From CAWABB01 sp963701735 (GTDB lineage Bacteria; Bacteroidota; Ignavibacteria; UBA10030; UBA6906): DNA of 64,000 bases. Shown one piece after another: positions 26,626 through 38,300 of this stretch. The notes below the pieces were generated by a model, which was not told where the DNA came from, made no database searches, and saw nothing but the letters and a program-made list of their open reading frames with translations. Each line of letters opens with the position of its first letter. Positions within the stretch are counted from its first letter, which is position 1. The stretch covers positions 124,001 to 188,000 of the forward strand of contig CAVPBI010000013.1 of the NCBI GenBank assembly GCA_963701735.1. Direction: 5' to 3'. The position numbers and the translations under genes are program-made.

Positions 26626-28245
26626 TCACTCCCATGCCTGCCATGCCGGGTCGATTGAAGGGAACGCCGGGTGCGGGAACGTCCCCCCTTTCTTGACGGC
26701 GTACAGGTCGATCGTGCGGGGATCCTGCGCGGCGTCCACGGGCACCGAGGCCAGCGCCGCGCTATCCACGGACACCTGATAGGTCCGCCGCAGTGCGGTC
26801 AGACGCCGGTAGAGTTTCTCCTGCATCGCATCCGCATACCAGTCGCGAAGCACGTCGTCCTTCGCCTCTTCAAACGTCCGGGAGGCGCCTCCGGTCCCCC
26901 GGAAGCGGGCCGGATGCGCCGCGTGGTGAGCCCGGAGCGTTGAGTCTGACCAGGCGATGCTCTTCGCCGCCACGTCTTTCTCCGCCTGGTAGAGCAGCTT
27001 GTGCTGCCACCACCCGGTCTGCTCCACCACGCTCGGCCGCTTCTGCAACCCACGCGCGCTCGCGCGCTGGACGAGAACGTGGTCGCGCACCATTCTCCAG
27101 ACGATGTCCTCAAGCGAGAGAAAGAACGACTGGGGCGAGGTCCATTGAAGGGACACAAGAGCCTCGCGGGGCTCGTACCACGCAAGGAAAGCGCCCAGAG
27201 CGATGTTCTCCTGCCGCGTCACCACGAGCGTGCTGTCCGCATACAGGCGGATGTTCTTGTAGTCGACAGAGTCCCCCTCCGCCCTGAATCTCCCGGCAAG
27301 CCCAAACGCCTCGAACCGTTCCGGCGAGAGCCGTCTGGAGCCGATCCAGGCCCGCAGAATGTCGAATGTCCGCCGCTGAATGACGGGGTCGGCATCCAGC
27401 ATCATCAAGCGGACATACTCTCCGGAAAGAGAATCCGCCTTCATCTGAGTGAGCGCCCGCCGCGCGGAGAGCCGGAGCTCAGCGTCATCGGATTCTGTAA
27501 CGACAGGGCGCCGATGGACTGAGTCCACCTGCACGATATACCAGCCGTCAGGCGCCGCTACGGGTGACGAGGGAACACGGACGGGGAGATCCCCGACAAC
27601 CGACGCAAGGGCGGCATTCTGGCGCGCGAGTCGAAAGCGCGAGGTGGTGGACATCCTGTCCTCTTTGGGAACGCGGCCGCCGGCGAGATGCGCGGAGAAC
27701 AGTGAATCAAAGCTCCCGCCGGCTCTGAGCCCGGCGTCAGCGCGCCCGGCTTCCCCGGCCGCCGGAAAAAACAACCAGCGCAGCGAAACCGTCTCCTGTT
27801 CCTCGGCGACGGCACGGTCGATCTCGCTGTCGGTGACGTTGACACCGCTCAGGACATCGTCGCGGTACAGCTCTTCTGTCGCGAAGTCCCCTTCAAGCTG
27901 CACCAGCGCCGATGTGACCCTCGGGTCCGCCTCGAGGCCCCGTTCCTTCGCCCCCAGCGCAAGCAGCTTCTCGTTGACCATGAAGTCGAGGTAGCGGCGA
28001 CGGGAGTCCGATCCCCTCTTCGGGAACGCCGGCCCGAAGATATAGCTGAAGAAGAATTCCCGCGCGGTGATCTTCAGGGGGCCGACGCGCACGATCACGG
28101 CATCGGGGTTCCGGAGCGAATCGAGGAGGGGCACGACGTCGCTGCGAGGGGGTTCAATCTCCTGCGCATGGCCGGGAGCCGCCGCGACCGCAACCATCAT
28201 CCCGGCGAGGAGCACGATTGGCCACGCGGACCGTGGGACGCGCAC
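26626..28245 (-). CDS. SurA-like periplasmic peptidyl-prolyl isomerase/chaperone-like protein
   Basis: About 539 residues with a signal peptide ending AAAPGHAQ. The N-terminal half resembles SurA/PrsA-type chaperones: a SurA_N-like helical segment (REFFFSYI...RRRYLDFMVNEKLLALGAKERGL) and a middle region with SLRWLFFPA and DGWYIVQVDSV, which resembles a parvulin domain. The C-terminal half is helical and contains a second DYKNIRLYADS segment. I start it at the GTG at 28245, with AAGGA upstream; the open frame extends to 28284. It lies between PorV-like and sugar-binding protein genes, so a role in folding the outer-membrane or secreted proteins of this locus is inferred. Confidence 0.65.
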   Translation of the reverse strand: MRVPRSAWPIVLLAGMMVAVAAAPGHAQEIEPPRSDVVPLLDSLRNPDAVIVRVGPLKITAREFFFSYIFGPAFPKRGSDSRRRYLDFMVNEKLLALGAKERGLEADPRVTSALVQLEGDFATEELYRDDVLSGVNVTDSEIDRAVAEEQETVSLRWLFFPAAGEAGRADAGLRAGGSFDSLFSAHLAGGRVPKEDRMSTTSRFRLARQNAALASVVGDLPVRVPSSPVAAPDGWYIVQVDSVHRRPVVTESDDAELRLSARRALTQMKADSLSGEYVRLMMLDADPVIQRRTFDILRAWIGSRRLSPERFEAFGLAGRFRAEGDSVDYKNIRLYADSTLVVTRQENIALGAFLAWYEPREALVSLQWTSPQSFFLSLEDIVWRMVRDHVLVQRASARGLQKRPSVVEQTGWWQHKLLYQAEKDVAAKSIAWSDSTLRAHHAAHPARFRGTGGASRTFEEAKDDVLRDWYADAMQEKLYRRLTALRRTYQVSVDSAALASVPVDAAQDPRTIDLYAVKKGGTFPHPAFPSIDPAWQAWE

Positions 28246-28280
28246 CTGATGTCCTTCCGCGTCTGCCGGAGACGCGGGTC

Positions 28281-29312
28281 TCAAAACCTTATGCTCAGGG
28301 ATAGGGTGTGGACCGCATTCAATCGCCCCATATCACGGTACGCGTAATCGACCTGAAAGACCGTCGTGGTCGAGAAGAGCGCGGACGATGCCACGCCGAG
28401 TCCCGCCGAAAGCCCGCCTTCGCTTTCCGCCAGGAAGAGCGAATGGTACCCTGCGCGGACGAACAGGAACTCCTGAAACGCGAACTCCGTGCCCAGGTTC
28501 ACGCTTTCGTAGTTGTCAGACTGATGGATCGCATCGGCCGCGATGGTCCACCGGTACTCGTCATCCCGAACAGGAGCAAACGACAGGCCCAGCTGGAAGA
28601 GCAGCGGGAGGTCCCACGATTGCACCTCGAGCGTGTACGGAATCTGGTCGTTCGAGCCGAGCTTTGTCGGGTCGACGCGGATGAACTGCCGCATGTCGCG
28701 CCCCTCGAGCTGCATGTCCGTCCCGAAGTTGGAGAGCGCAGCCCCGATCACCAGGCCTCCCAGGAGGTCGGTCCTGAACATGGTCCCCAGGTCGAAGGCA
28801 AATGCGGTCGCGGTCTCGTGCCATATCGTCTGTTGAACGTACTTCGCAGTGACACCGACGGTAAACCTGTCGCTCAGGCGACGGGAATACGAAAGCCCTG
28901 CGGCGATGTCGGAAGCGCTGAAATACTCGCCGGTGCCTTCAGGGAGCTCGATGGTCCTCACCTTCATGTCCCCCATCCCGAGCGCGGTGAAGGTAACGCC
29001 GATCGTTCCAAAATCTCCCATCGGCACAACCAGCGCGGCAAAGTCAAAGCGGGTATCGGCAATCCACTCCATGTGGGATACCAGAAGCTGCGTGTTCTCC
29101 TGGAACGCGGCTCCCGCAGCGTTCCAGTAGAGCGCGCTGGCATCGTTCGCGAGACTGACGAAGGCGCCGCCCATTCCTATCGCGGCCGCGCCGACGGGAA
29201 TCTCCAGAAAGGGAGCCGCGACAGTCCCTGCCTTGGAGACGCTCTGGGCCCGTGCAGCACACGGCGCCAGGAGCGCCAGGACCATGACGGGCACAAATCG
29301 GTGTGCATGCAT
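28281..29312 (-). CDS. PorV/PorQ family outer-membrane protein
   Basis: About 343 residues with a signal peptide ending CAARAQ, forming an FadL-like outer-membrane barrel. The family signature at the mature N-terminus is FLEIPVGAAAIGMGGAFVSLANDASALYWNAAG. PorV proteins shuttle type IX secretion cargo from the translocon to the attachment complex; members in the wider FCB group are often found beside their cargo. The protein ends in an aromatic barrel strand (LSLSIRF). It directly follows the gene for a secreted protein with a C-terminal sorting domain. I start it at the ATG at 29312, with GAGGTG upstream; a GTG at 29321 is possible. Confidence 0.88.
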   Translation of the reverse strand: MHAHRFVPVMVLALLAPCAARAQSVSKAGTVAAPFLEIPVGAAAIGMGGAFVSLANDASALYWNAAGAAFQENTQLLVSHMEWIADTRFDFAALVVPMGDFGTIGVTFTALGMGDMKVRTIELPEGTGEYFSASDIAAGLSYSRRLSDRFTVGVTAKYVQQTIWHETATAFAFDLGTMFRTDLLGGLVIGAALSNFGTDMQLEGRDMRQFIRVDPTKLGSNDQIPYTLEVQSWDLPLLFQLGLSFAPVRDDEYRWTIAADAIHQSDNYESVNLGTEFAFQEFLFVRAGYHSLFLAESEGGLSAGLGVASSALFSTTTVFQVDYAYRDMGRLNAVHTLSLSIRF

Positions 29313-29322
29313 GGCTGTCACC

Positions 29323-32300
29323 TCACTTCAGGACTGCGAATTTGCCGATGGTCGTCCCCACTCCCTCGGCGTCGACATGGAAGACGTACACCCCGTACGC
29401 GATATCCAGTCCGTCTCTGGAGACAAGATTCCATGCCTCTTCTCCATCATCGGTGGTGGACTCGTGCTTCAGGGTCTGTACGAGCCGGCCGGCAATCGTA
29501 TAGATGCGGATCTCGCATTTCCGGGGGAGGTGGATGAAGTACACCCGCCGCACTCCGCGTCCCGTTGATGTCGTCGCCGGCTCCCATGAGGCGGCCCCCG
29601 GGTACGGGTTCGGGACCACCGCGACCTTGTTGAGATCCTGCTGCGCCATCCCGGCATCATAGCCGGGCGCCTCGCTCTGGACCGCAACCGACTCGTTGGT
29701 GCGGAACGGCTTCCGCGTGACGATCCGGTACACGTCGCCGACGGCGGGAGGCCGCTGATCTTCCTCGGCCAGCAGCGTGTCCTTGAAGAACGCCAGCGAC
29801 CACGTGAAGCGGGCTTTGGAGAATGACGTCGCAGGCTTGCCGGCCGAGTCGCCGACGGCGATGAAGATCGCTTCGTCGTAGTCCAGAGTCGCATTCGCGT
29901 TCTCGTCAAAGAACACGAGCGCCATGCTGTCCTTCCCCTCGGTCAGATTCTTGATGATCACATTCGAAGGGTTGGGCTGCGAAAATGATGACTTCGGAAG
30001 GGCCAGTGTCCCCATTCCCGGCTCGGTGAACGTGATCTCAAAGTCCGCAGGGTAGTCAACGCGGCGGATCGCGAGCGCTCCCTGCCCGTAGGTCGAATTG
30101 AATCCCGCCTCGGTCTTGTACGTCGTGCTTCCCTTCACCCACTCCGTCTTCTCGCGGTCAATGACGACATCGGGGTCGTTCTGAATTGTGATGCTGAAGC
30201 CGTCAAGGACGGGCGTGACAACCCGCGGCGACGGCATCCGCACGGGGTAAATCAGCGTGTCTCCCGTCGTCATATCGATGAGCATGTACAGGGGATCCGG
30301 CGCGTCGTGGTATGCGGTGGAATCGATGAAGGAGACCGCATACGTATGGTTGTCCATCAGCGAGTCCGGATCCAGAATCAACGCCGTCACCGTCCCCGTG
30401 CCGGGCCCGGTCGCAGCCACCTGCTTGAGCTGAGCGTCGACATACCCGAGCGCAGGAACGCGCGGTGTCACCGCAGCGGTGTTGACGTCGGTCTTGACCT
30501 TACCATTGATGTCCACCTTGATGATGCTGGTGCATTCGGACGGCGGAATGCCGATGAATTCCCCCTCGACGGTCGTCGTGGTGAAACCCTGGTCGTATGA
30601 CACGACCGCATAGTAGTACGTCTGCCCGTTCTGCACGGTCGAGTCGATGAAGGAATGCTCCAGTCCGCTGTCGTCGCCGAGATTGAACATCGCGCCGTTC
30701 ACGTTGATGGGATGCAGCCCCATCACCCCGTCCACGACATCGAACTGCGCGATCGGCTTGCGGTAGGTCGATTTCCCATACGCGTCCGTGATGACCTTGT
30801 TTTCGAGGAAGTTCGGCTCGGTGCTGCGGTAGACCCGGTACCCCTCGAAGTTGTACTTCTGGTAGAACTGGTCGAAGGTGCGCTCCGCCCTGTCGTCCCA
30901 GTACAGCGTAATCTTCCGGTCTCCCTCGATCGCCTTGACCGTCGGCTTTTCGGGAGGCTTCGCGAACCGGTAGTTGGCGTTGTAGATCTGCTGTACCGTT
31001 CTCTTCCGCCGGAACAGGTCGTCCGTATCCATCCCGAACAGGAGCGACATGGAGAAGCGCTCCGTCTCTCCGGTCTCTTCGATGCGGCCCGTTGACGCCG
31101 AATACGAGGTCTTCCCGAGGAGCGTGAAGAGATAGCTGGAGAAATGGTTTGCAAGGTTGACCCCGACCAACTCTCCGCCGCGCGGCGGCGGGAGGGCCGA
31201 CAGCGCCTGCCAGTTGCGCTCGTCATTGTTCAGGTCGTACGTGTGGACCGCGGAGATGAGGAATCCCGTCAAACCCAGCTGGTCCGATTCGTCCTTGTCC
31301 AGTGCGCCGAAATTCGGCTCACCCTGGTCGGGGCGGCCGTTCCCCTCCGAGCCGTCCGGGTCCGGGCCCGCGTAGCCTTCGTCAAACGGTCCATCCCGTC
31401 GATCCCGACATCATCGTCCAGAGGTTCGCCGGTTTCCCATACGCCGTTGGCGTTCAGGTCCACGAACGGACGCCAGTTGCAGTTCTCGTCCGCATCCCAG
31501 TGCGGGCGCCAGGGCCGTCCATAATAGAGGTGGAATTGTGCGGTGTCCCTTACCACGTCCCGCAGGAACGGGTCGCTGCCCGGATCGGTGACAAACCGTG
31601 TTGGGAGATTATCGCGCCGCTCATCGGTTAGGCCGTCGATGTCGTTGTCGCGGAGGTCGTCCGGCACGCCGGGGCTCTCGAGAAACGCATAGCCGGAAAG
31701 TCCGACGGGACTCCAGTTGCCCGGACTCCCCGTCGGGACCGTCGACCACGCGTACGAGATGTTCAGGAGCTTGTCGTAATCTCCCGCATTGTTCGAGGAA
31801 TTGTCATGCCCGCCGATTCCCCAGTCGACATACTCCGCAAAGAGCGCCTTCTGGTAGTCGGTCGTGGTCATGTTCGTGATCTCGTAGTGCCAGAAGATCA
31901 CGTCCTCGGCGAGCACCTGCGACCATTGGAATCCGCGGGCCCGTACCTGCATACCAAGACCGCCGCGCGAGGTGTCGTCCCGATCGGGGCGGTAGTTGTA
32001 CCGGAGAAGATATTCGCGGTCTTCATCGTCGTCATACACGAAGAACGTCTCCAGGTCCGCGTTCTGCACCCCTTTCCCGAAGTAGCCGTTCCACCTGCCA
32101 TCCCAGTCCGCCGGCCGGTCGGGCCAGTGGTCCGGCCAGGTCAGATCATCGTTGCTCACGGCCGGACTCGGCTGGAATCTCGCGGCATAGCCGGGTATGG
32201 GCCACCAGCCGTACGTCACACCCGTCGACCGGTCGTACCGCGTGTACTCGTAGTAGTTCGTCTCAAGGGGATGGAACACGAGGTTGTTCGATGGGTTCGC

Positions 32301-32598
32301 CGGATCGGGCGCATACGCCTCGGCCTGCACGATCATCGCCACACCGTCGACGTACGTGTGGTTGGTTCCTTTGGGCCAGACCCCGCTCCTTGATGGCTCA
32401 TTGAGCCAGTCGCCCACTTCGCCGAAATTGTAGTAGACGGTCCCCACAAGGTTCCCGTCCATGAACCCCTTTCTTGGTCTCCTGGTGGTTCCCTTTGTTC
32501 TTGTCCACAATGAGCTGGCCCCGGACACTCCCCAGGGTGACAGAACAAAGCGCAAGCACCAGAGCGATTCGCGTAGCGTGATGTGGCGCGCAGCGCAT
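29323..32598 (-). CDS. Secreted surface protein with C-terminal sorting domain, frame interrupted
   Basis: About 1090 residues. The signal peptide (MRCAPHHATRIALVLAL...SVRGQ) is in one frame. The body (FMDGNLVGTVYYNFGEVGDW onward) is in a second frame after a change near 32465, at a CCCC/TTT run. The rest is in a third from about 31390. Later parts include a fibronectin-III-like segment (LYWDDRAERTFD...GYRVYRSTEP) and a C-terminal domain starting VAVVPNPYPGAASWE and ending GKFAVLK. The N-terminal region is shared by large proteins found beside TonB receptors and PorV in the FCB group. Its function is unknown. It may be a surface glycan-binding partner that stands in for SusD here. AGGAGA supports the ATG at 32598. 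Confidence 0.75.
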
Positions 32599-32622
32599 CG
32601 TCACCGTCTCCTGAATGGACTC

Positions 32623-35320
32623 TTAGAAACCTACCGACATGCCAACGACCACCTGACGCGGTGCGGAATAGAAATCCGGACGCGCGTAGTACTCTGCCAG
32701 CGTGTTCACGCCCCGGGGCTCCTCCTGGGCGCGCGTAAGCTCAAGCGTGTATCCCGCTCTCCCCGTATCACCGTACACCTCGAGCTCGCTTGCCGTGTCG
32801 AACACGTTGTAGACCTTCAAGAACACCGACATGTTCACCGCGCCAAGCTGAAGTACTTCGTCAGATACAGATCCATATTGAAGTATGACGGCCGGTTGTC
32901 GCTGTTCTCCAGTCCGGTCCGCTGGTTCTGGAGCGAGGGCGTGTAGGGAAGGCCGGACCCGTACCGGGCAATCGCGCTTGCGATGAAATCGTCGGGCGTG
33001 CCGACCATGATCGTCGCGTTGAGCGCGTGCCGGCGATCCCAGTCCAGCGGCACGAGGACCTTGTTCCCCTCGATCGGCGGCGAGGCCTGGGCGTTGTTGA
33101 AGTCGTTCTCCGGGTCGGAGGCATCGCCCTTGGCGTCCTGGTACGTGTAGTCCACGGTTCCACCGAATCCGTCCGACATCCGCTTCTCGACCGAGAGGGT
33201 AATCCCCCGAACCGCGCCGTAGTCCCGGTTAACGTACATCCCGTACTTCTTGAAATCGTTCTTGATGTGCACCTCGATGCCGAGCAGATTCCTGATGTCT
33301 TTGTAGTAGCCTGTCAGCGTGAACCCGATCGTGGGCGTCAGCTCCTGCTGGAGGCCGATCTCCATCATCGTCGTCCGCTGCGGTTCAAGGTTCGCGTTGC
33401 CGATCGTGTTCCCGATGAACTCGGGGTAGTTTCCCGTGAGGGGAATGCGGAAGTTCGGGTTCTTGTAGAGGTACTCGAACGGCGGGATCTGGAAGAAATG
33501 GCCGTAGGAGAGGTGCACCGCTCCGCGATCGGTGATCGGATAGGAGATGCCGATGCGGGGACTCACCTGGGCCTTCACATCCGCCGCAGCGAAGAGGGAC
33601 CCGCTGTACGGGGGCGACATGTTGTCCAGAGCGGAAATACTGTCGGGATCCAGCAGATACATGCCGTCCGGCTGGAAGTAGTCCAACCGCGCGCCGATGT
33701 TCACGACGAGATAGTCGAGCTCGATCTTGTCCTGGACGTATGCGGACAGCTGATACGGGTTGTTGGAGTACACATTGTGATCGAAGTTTCCCGGCGGGAG
33801 GGACATAGGGCACGAAGCCGCTCGCCGCGTCGACGTGAACCTGGTAATCCTCATAGTCGAGCGTGTGGTACTTCCCCTCGACGCCACCCTTGATCTGGTG
33901 AATCGTCGTCACCTGCGATGTCAGGTCTGCGCGTCCGGTCCACGTGGTTGTCTTGTGGTAGAAATGCCAGTTCTCCGTTCCGCCCGTGAGAAACGCGTTG
34001 GCGCCGGCATCCTGCATCCGCTCGGGTTTCACATACCGGGGGTCCAGCGGGTTCTTATACACGTATTGCTGATAATCGCTCACAAATGCCGAGGCCGTGG
34101 CGTCAATAAACGACGACGCCTCGAACACGTGCGTGTAGCTGCCGCTCAGAAGATAGCTGTCGAGATGTCGCTCGTAGTCGCCGTCGGGGTTGAGCCGGAA
34201 CGCATGATTGTACGTGCGGTAGTCGTTCGTCTGGTACAGGCCGTTCAGCGTGATCCCCTTGCCGGGCCCCACGCCGATCTGCAGCTTGCCCTGCAGCGTC
34301 CATCGACGGGCGTCATTCATGGGCACGCTCGCGCCGTCCCCGGTCGAGCCGACATACCAGTCCGCAGAGTCGTTGGCCGAAAAATTCGAAGAGTCGGGAG
34401 GGTTGAACGTCCTCTCGCCGTAGATGTAGCCCTCATCGCTCAGATACCGGCCGGAGGCGAAGAACTTGAGGATGCCGTCGGTGCCCGGGATGGGTCCGCT
34501 CAGGCTCGCCTGGACATTTGTGACGTTCGAGTAGAGGTCGGGAAGGAAACCCGAGGAACTTCTCGGGTGGTCGATATGCGAACAGCTCCGTCCGGTCCGT
34601 CATGTATCCGCCGACGTACCCGGAGACTTCGCCCGTGAACGATTCGCCCGCGATCTTGGTGATCTGATTGACAACGCCGGACATCGCCTCCCCGTACTCG
34701 GCGTTGAACGTCCCGCTGAGCACCTGGATCTCGGCGATGCTGTTCACCTCGGCCTGCATGGTGTATCCGCCCGAGAACACGTCGTTCACCGACACGCCGT
34801 CGATCAGATACTTCACCTCATCCGATCGCCCGCCGCGAAAATGTCCATTGATCACACCCGCCTGGAGGTTGACGACGGCAGAGACATCCTCGAGAGGAAG
34901 CGCCTGCAGTTCGTCGCCGCTCACCGACGCGGTCGTGGATGTCAGGTCCTTCTGAACCATCGGGCGCGTCGCCGTCACGACGACGTCCTCGATCTCCACG
35001 GTCTCCGGCTTGAGGGAGAACGGGACACGCGTCGTCTGATCGGCGGTCACCCGCACGGCAGTCACCGTGACCGGACTGTACCCGACGGCTGACGCCTTGA
35101 CGCCGTACGTCCCCGGAGGGATATTGAGGATGAAATAATCCCCTTCAATATCGGAACTCGCTCCCAGCGTCGTTCCGACCAGCATAACGTTCACGCCCAC
35201 AAGCGGCTCGCCGGTCTGCGCGTCGAGGACCTTCCCGGCCACCTTCCCGGTCGTCCCCGCATGCGCACAGGTCATGGCAACGACAACGAGCCCCAGAATG
35301 ATGGCACCCGCAGTCCGCAT
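32623..35320 (-). CDS. TonB-dependent receptor with carboxypeptidase-regulatory-like domain, frame interrupted
   Basis: About 900 residues. A signal peptide is followed by a CarboxypepD_reg-like beta-sandwich (GKVLDAQTGEPLVGVNVMLVG), a plug domain (VVVTATRPMVQKD, YLIDGVSVND, FNAEYGEAMSGVVN) and a 22-strand barrel ending VVVGMSVGF. Frames change near 34555, 33810 and 32838; the pieces join into one normal receptor. The ATG at 35320 has AGGAG seven bases upstream. It would import a glycan fragment or other large substrate with TonB energy. No SusD gene follows. Instead comes a sorted secreted protein and PorV. Confidence 0.88.
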
Positions 35321-35348
35321 GGTGACTCTCCTGTGCTTCAAACAACAG

Positions 35349-35381
35349 GCGAGGGGCTGCCGTCTGAAGGCAGCCCCTCGC
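35349..35381 (-). terminator. Intergenic hairpin between the repeat-protein gene and the TonB receptor gene
   Basis: A 13-bp perfect stem (GCGAGGGGCTGCC with GGCAGCCCCTCGC) and a 7-base loop are followed on the minus strand by TGTTGTTTG. It begins ten bases after the stop of the repeat protein. It may be a partial terminator or a 3' stabiliser that gives the first gene a higher mRNA level than the rest of the operon. Confidence 0.6.
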
Positions 35382-35390
35382 ACCAGGAAA

Positions 35391-38300
35391 TTACTTCACG
35401 AACACCATCTTGTTCACCATCGCATGATCACCCGCCGTCAGGCGGTAGAGATACATGCCTGAACCAACGGCATGGCCCTGATCATCGTGACCGTCCCAGG
35501 TGACCGTGTACCGGCCCGCGGACGCATAGCCACGAGCCAGCTCACGCACCTGCCGTCCGAGCATGTCGTAGACTACGAGCGTGACCTCCCCGTTCCGGGG
35601 GACGCCATAGCTGATGGTCGTCGACGGATTGAAGGGGTTCGGATAGTTCTGCCCCAGCTCGTAGACAGTGGGCACTTCAGCATTCGGATCACGGACCGCA
35701 GTGGTCGAGCCGATGACTTCAATCGTCACATCGTCCCAGTAGATCGTCCCGGTGAACCGGGAATACACGTGCAGACGGACTTCCAGCACGCTTCGCGCCG
35801 GCAGGCACGGTGACGTCCAGCGTGTACGGCGTCCAGTCAAAGGACGTCGCCGCCGGGAACTGCCACGTGAAGTCGTTCGCCTGAATCACGTCGTACCCGT
35901 CGTTGTTCCCGCCCTTGGCGAACCACAGCGGCGTCAACCCCACCGACCACGTCCCAGGATACAGCGCCGCAGAATCGGGCACCAGGTTCGACCCCTTCAG
36001 CCAGACCGTCAGCCTGAGGATCGTACCCTCTACGATCGTTGGATCGAGCTCAACGCGCCGCATGCCCACGAACCCATCCTGGGTTTCACGGTCGAACGGC
36101 AGGTCGAACTTCAGCGACTTCAGCCCGCTGTGCGCCGCTTCCGTCGTCACCACCGTGTTCTCGTACCCCTTCGTCAGCTCGCCGTCATTCCCTCCGATCG
36201 GCGGCATCCAGTAGTACCAGCCCGTCGGGTACTCCAGGTTCGAGCCCCAGTGCTGGCCGGCCCACACGCCCGCACGACCGTAGGAACATCACGTCGTCCA
36301 CCCACACCGTCCCCGTCGCATTCTTCCCCGCCACGAACTTGATGATCGTCGTGTACGAGTCCTTCGGCAGGATCACGTCGCCCGGACTGTTCGTGTCAGC
36401 CACGAACGCCCCCGTCGACGCCACCGACTGTGGAATCGGCAGCTGGAACGTCCCGATCGGCGCCCCGAGATCATCGTAGAACTCCCACGCCATATACCAC
36501 TTCGCATCTTCCGTCGCCGGGTTCACGTTCACGCCCTCGGTCCGCACCCAGGCCCCAAGGAAGATGTCCACGTTCTTCGAGTGCGTCGGCGACCAGATGT
36601 CGCACATGTTGTCCGATACCCACGCCGAGCTGTCGCCCGTCGTCGCCTTCTCGATCTTCATCGAGCGCAACCCCGAACGGTGCTGATCTGTCGCCCAGCT
36701 CAGCGTCGCTCCGCCTGTGTTCCCCATGTTCCAGAACGCCGGCAACGTCCCCTCGAAGCCGCCGATCTCCGTGATCTGCCGGAACATCCAGCTTCTCCAC
36801 CGTCAGATCGTCCCAGTAGATCGTCCCGGTGAACCGCGAATACATGTGCAGACGGACCTCCAGCACCTTCGCCAGCGCCGGCACCGTCACGTCCAGCGTG
36901 TACGGCGTCCAGTCAAAGGACGTCGCCGCCGGGAACTGCCACGTGAAGTCGTTCGCCTGGATCACGTCGTACCCGTCGTTGTTCCCGCCCTTGGCGAACC
37001 ACAGCGGCGTCAACCCCACCGACCACGTCCCCGGATACAATCGCCGCTGAATCCGGCACCAGGTTCGACCCCTTCAACCAGACCGTCAACCGGAGATGAT
37101 CGCCTTCCGTTACGCCGGCCAGCTTCGTGATGTCCACCGGCTTGTTGAGCTCCATCGTTCCGCCCGGATCGAGGACCACCCTCCGGGCACCCACGAAGCC
37201 GTCCTGGGTTTCACGGTCGAACGGCAGGTCGAACTTCAGCGACTTCAGCCCGCTGTGCGCCGCTTCCGTCGTCACCACCGTGTTCTGGTACCCCTTCGTC
37301 AGCTCGCCGTCATTCCCTCCGATCGGCGGCATCCAGTAGTACCAGCCCGTCGGGTACTCCAGGTTCGAGCCCCAGTGCTGGCCGGCCCACACTCCGCACG
37401 ACCGTAGAACATCACGTCGTCCACCCACACCGTCCCCGTCGCGTTCTTCCCCGCCACGAACTTGATGATCGTCGTGTACGAGTCCTTCGGCAGGATCACG
37501 TCGCCCGGACTGTTCGTGTCAGCCACGAACGCCCCCGTCGACGCCACCGACTGAGGAATCGGCAGCTGGAACGTCCCGATCGGCGCCCCCAGATCATCGT
37601 AGAACTCCCACGCCATATACCACTTCGCGTCTTCCGTCGCAGGGTTCACGTTCACGCCCTCGGTCCGCACCCAGGCCCCAAGGAAGATGTCCACGTTCTT
37701 CGAGTGCGTCGGCGACCAGATGTCGCACATGTTGTCCGATACCCACGCCGAGCTGTCGCCCGTCGTCGCCTTCTCGATCTTCATCGAGCGCAACCCCGAA
37801 CGGTGCTGATCTGTCGCCCAGCTCAGCGTCGCTCCGCCTGTGTTCCCCATGTTCCAGAACGCCGGCAACGTCCCCTCGAATCCGCCGATCTCCGTGATCT
37901 GCCGGAACATCCAGCTTCTCCACCGTCAGATCGTCCCAGTAGATCGTCCCGGTGAACCGCGAATACATGTGCAGACGGACCTCCAGCACCTTCGCCAGCG
38001 CCGGCACCGTCACATCCAGCGTGTACGGCGTCCAGTCAAAGGACGTCGCCGCCGGGAACTGCCACGTGAAGTCGTTCGCCTGGATCACGTCGTACCCGTC
38101 GTTGTTCCCGCCCTTGGCGAACCACAGCGGCGTCAACCCCACCGACCACGTCCCCGGATACAATCGCCGCTGAATCCGGCACCAGGTTCGACCCCTTCAA
38201 CCAGACCGTCAACCGGAGATGGTCGCCTTCTTTGATGTCGCCGCCCAGACTGCTGAGGGACACCCTGCGTCCGCCCACGAAGCCATCCTGGGTTTCACGG

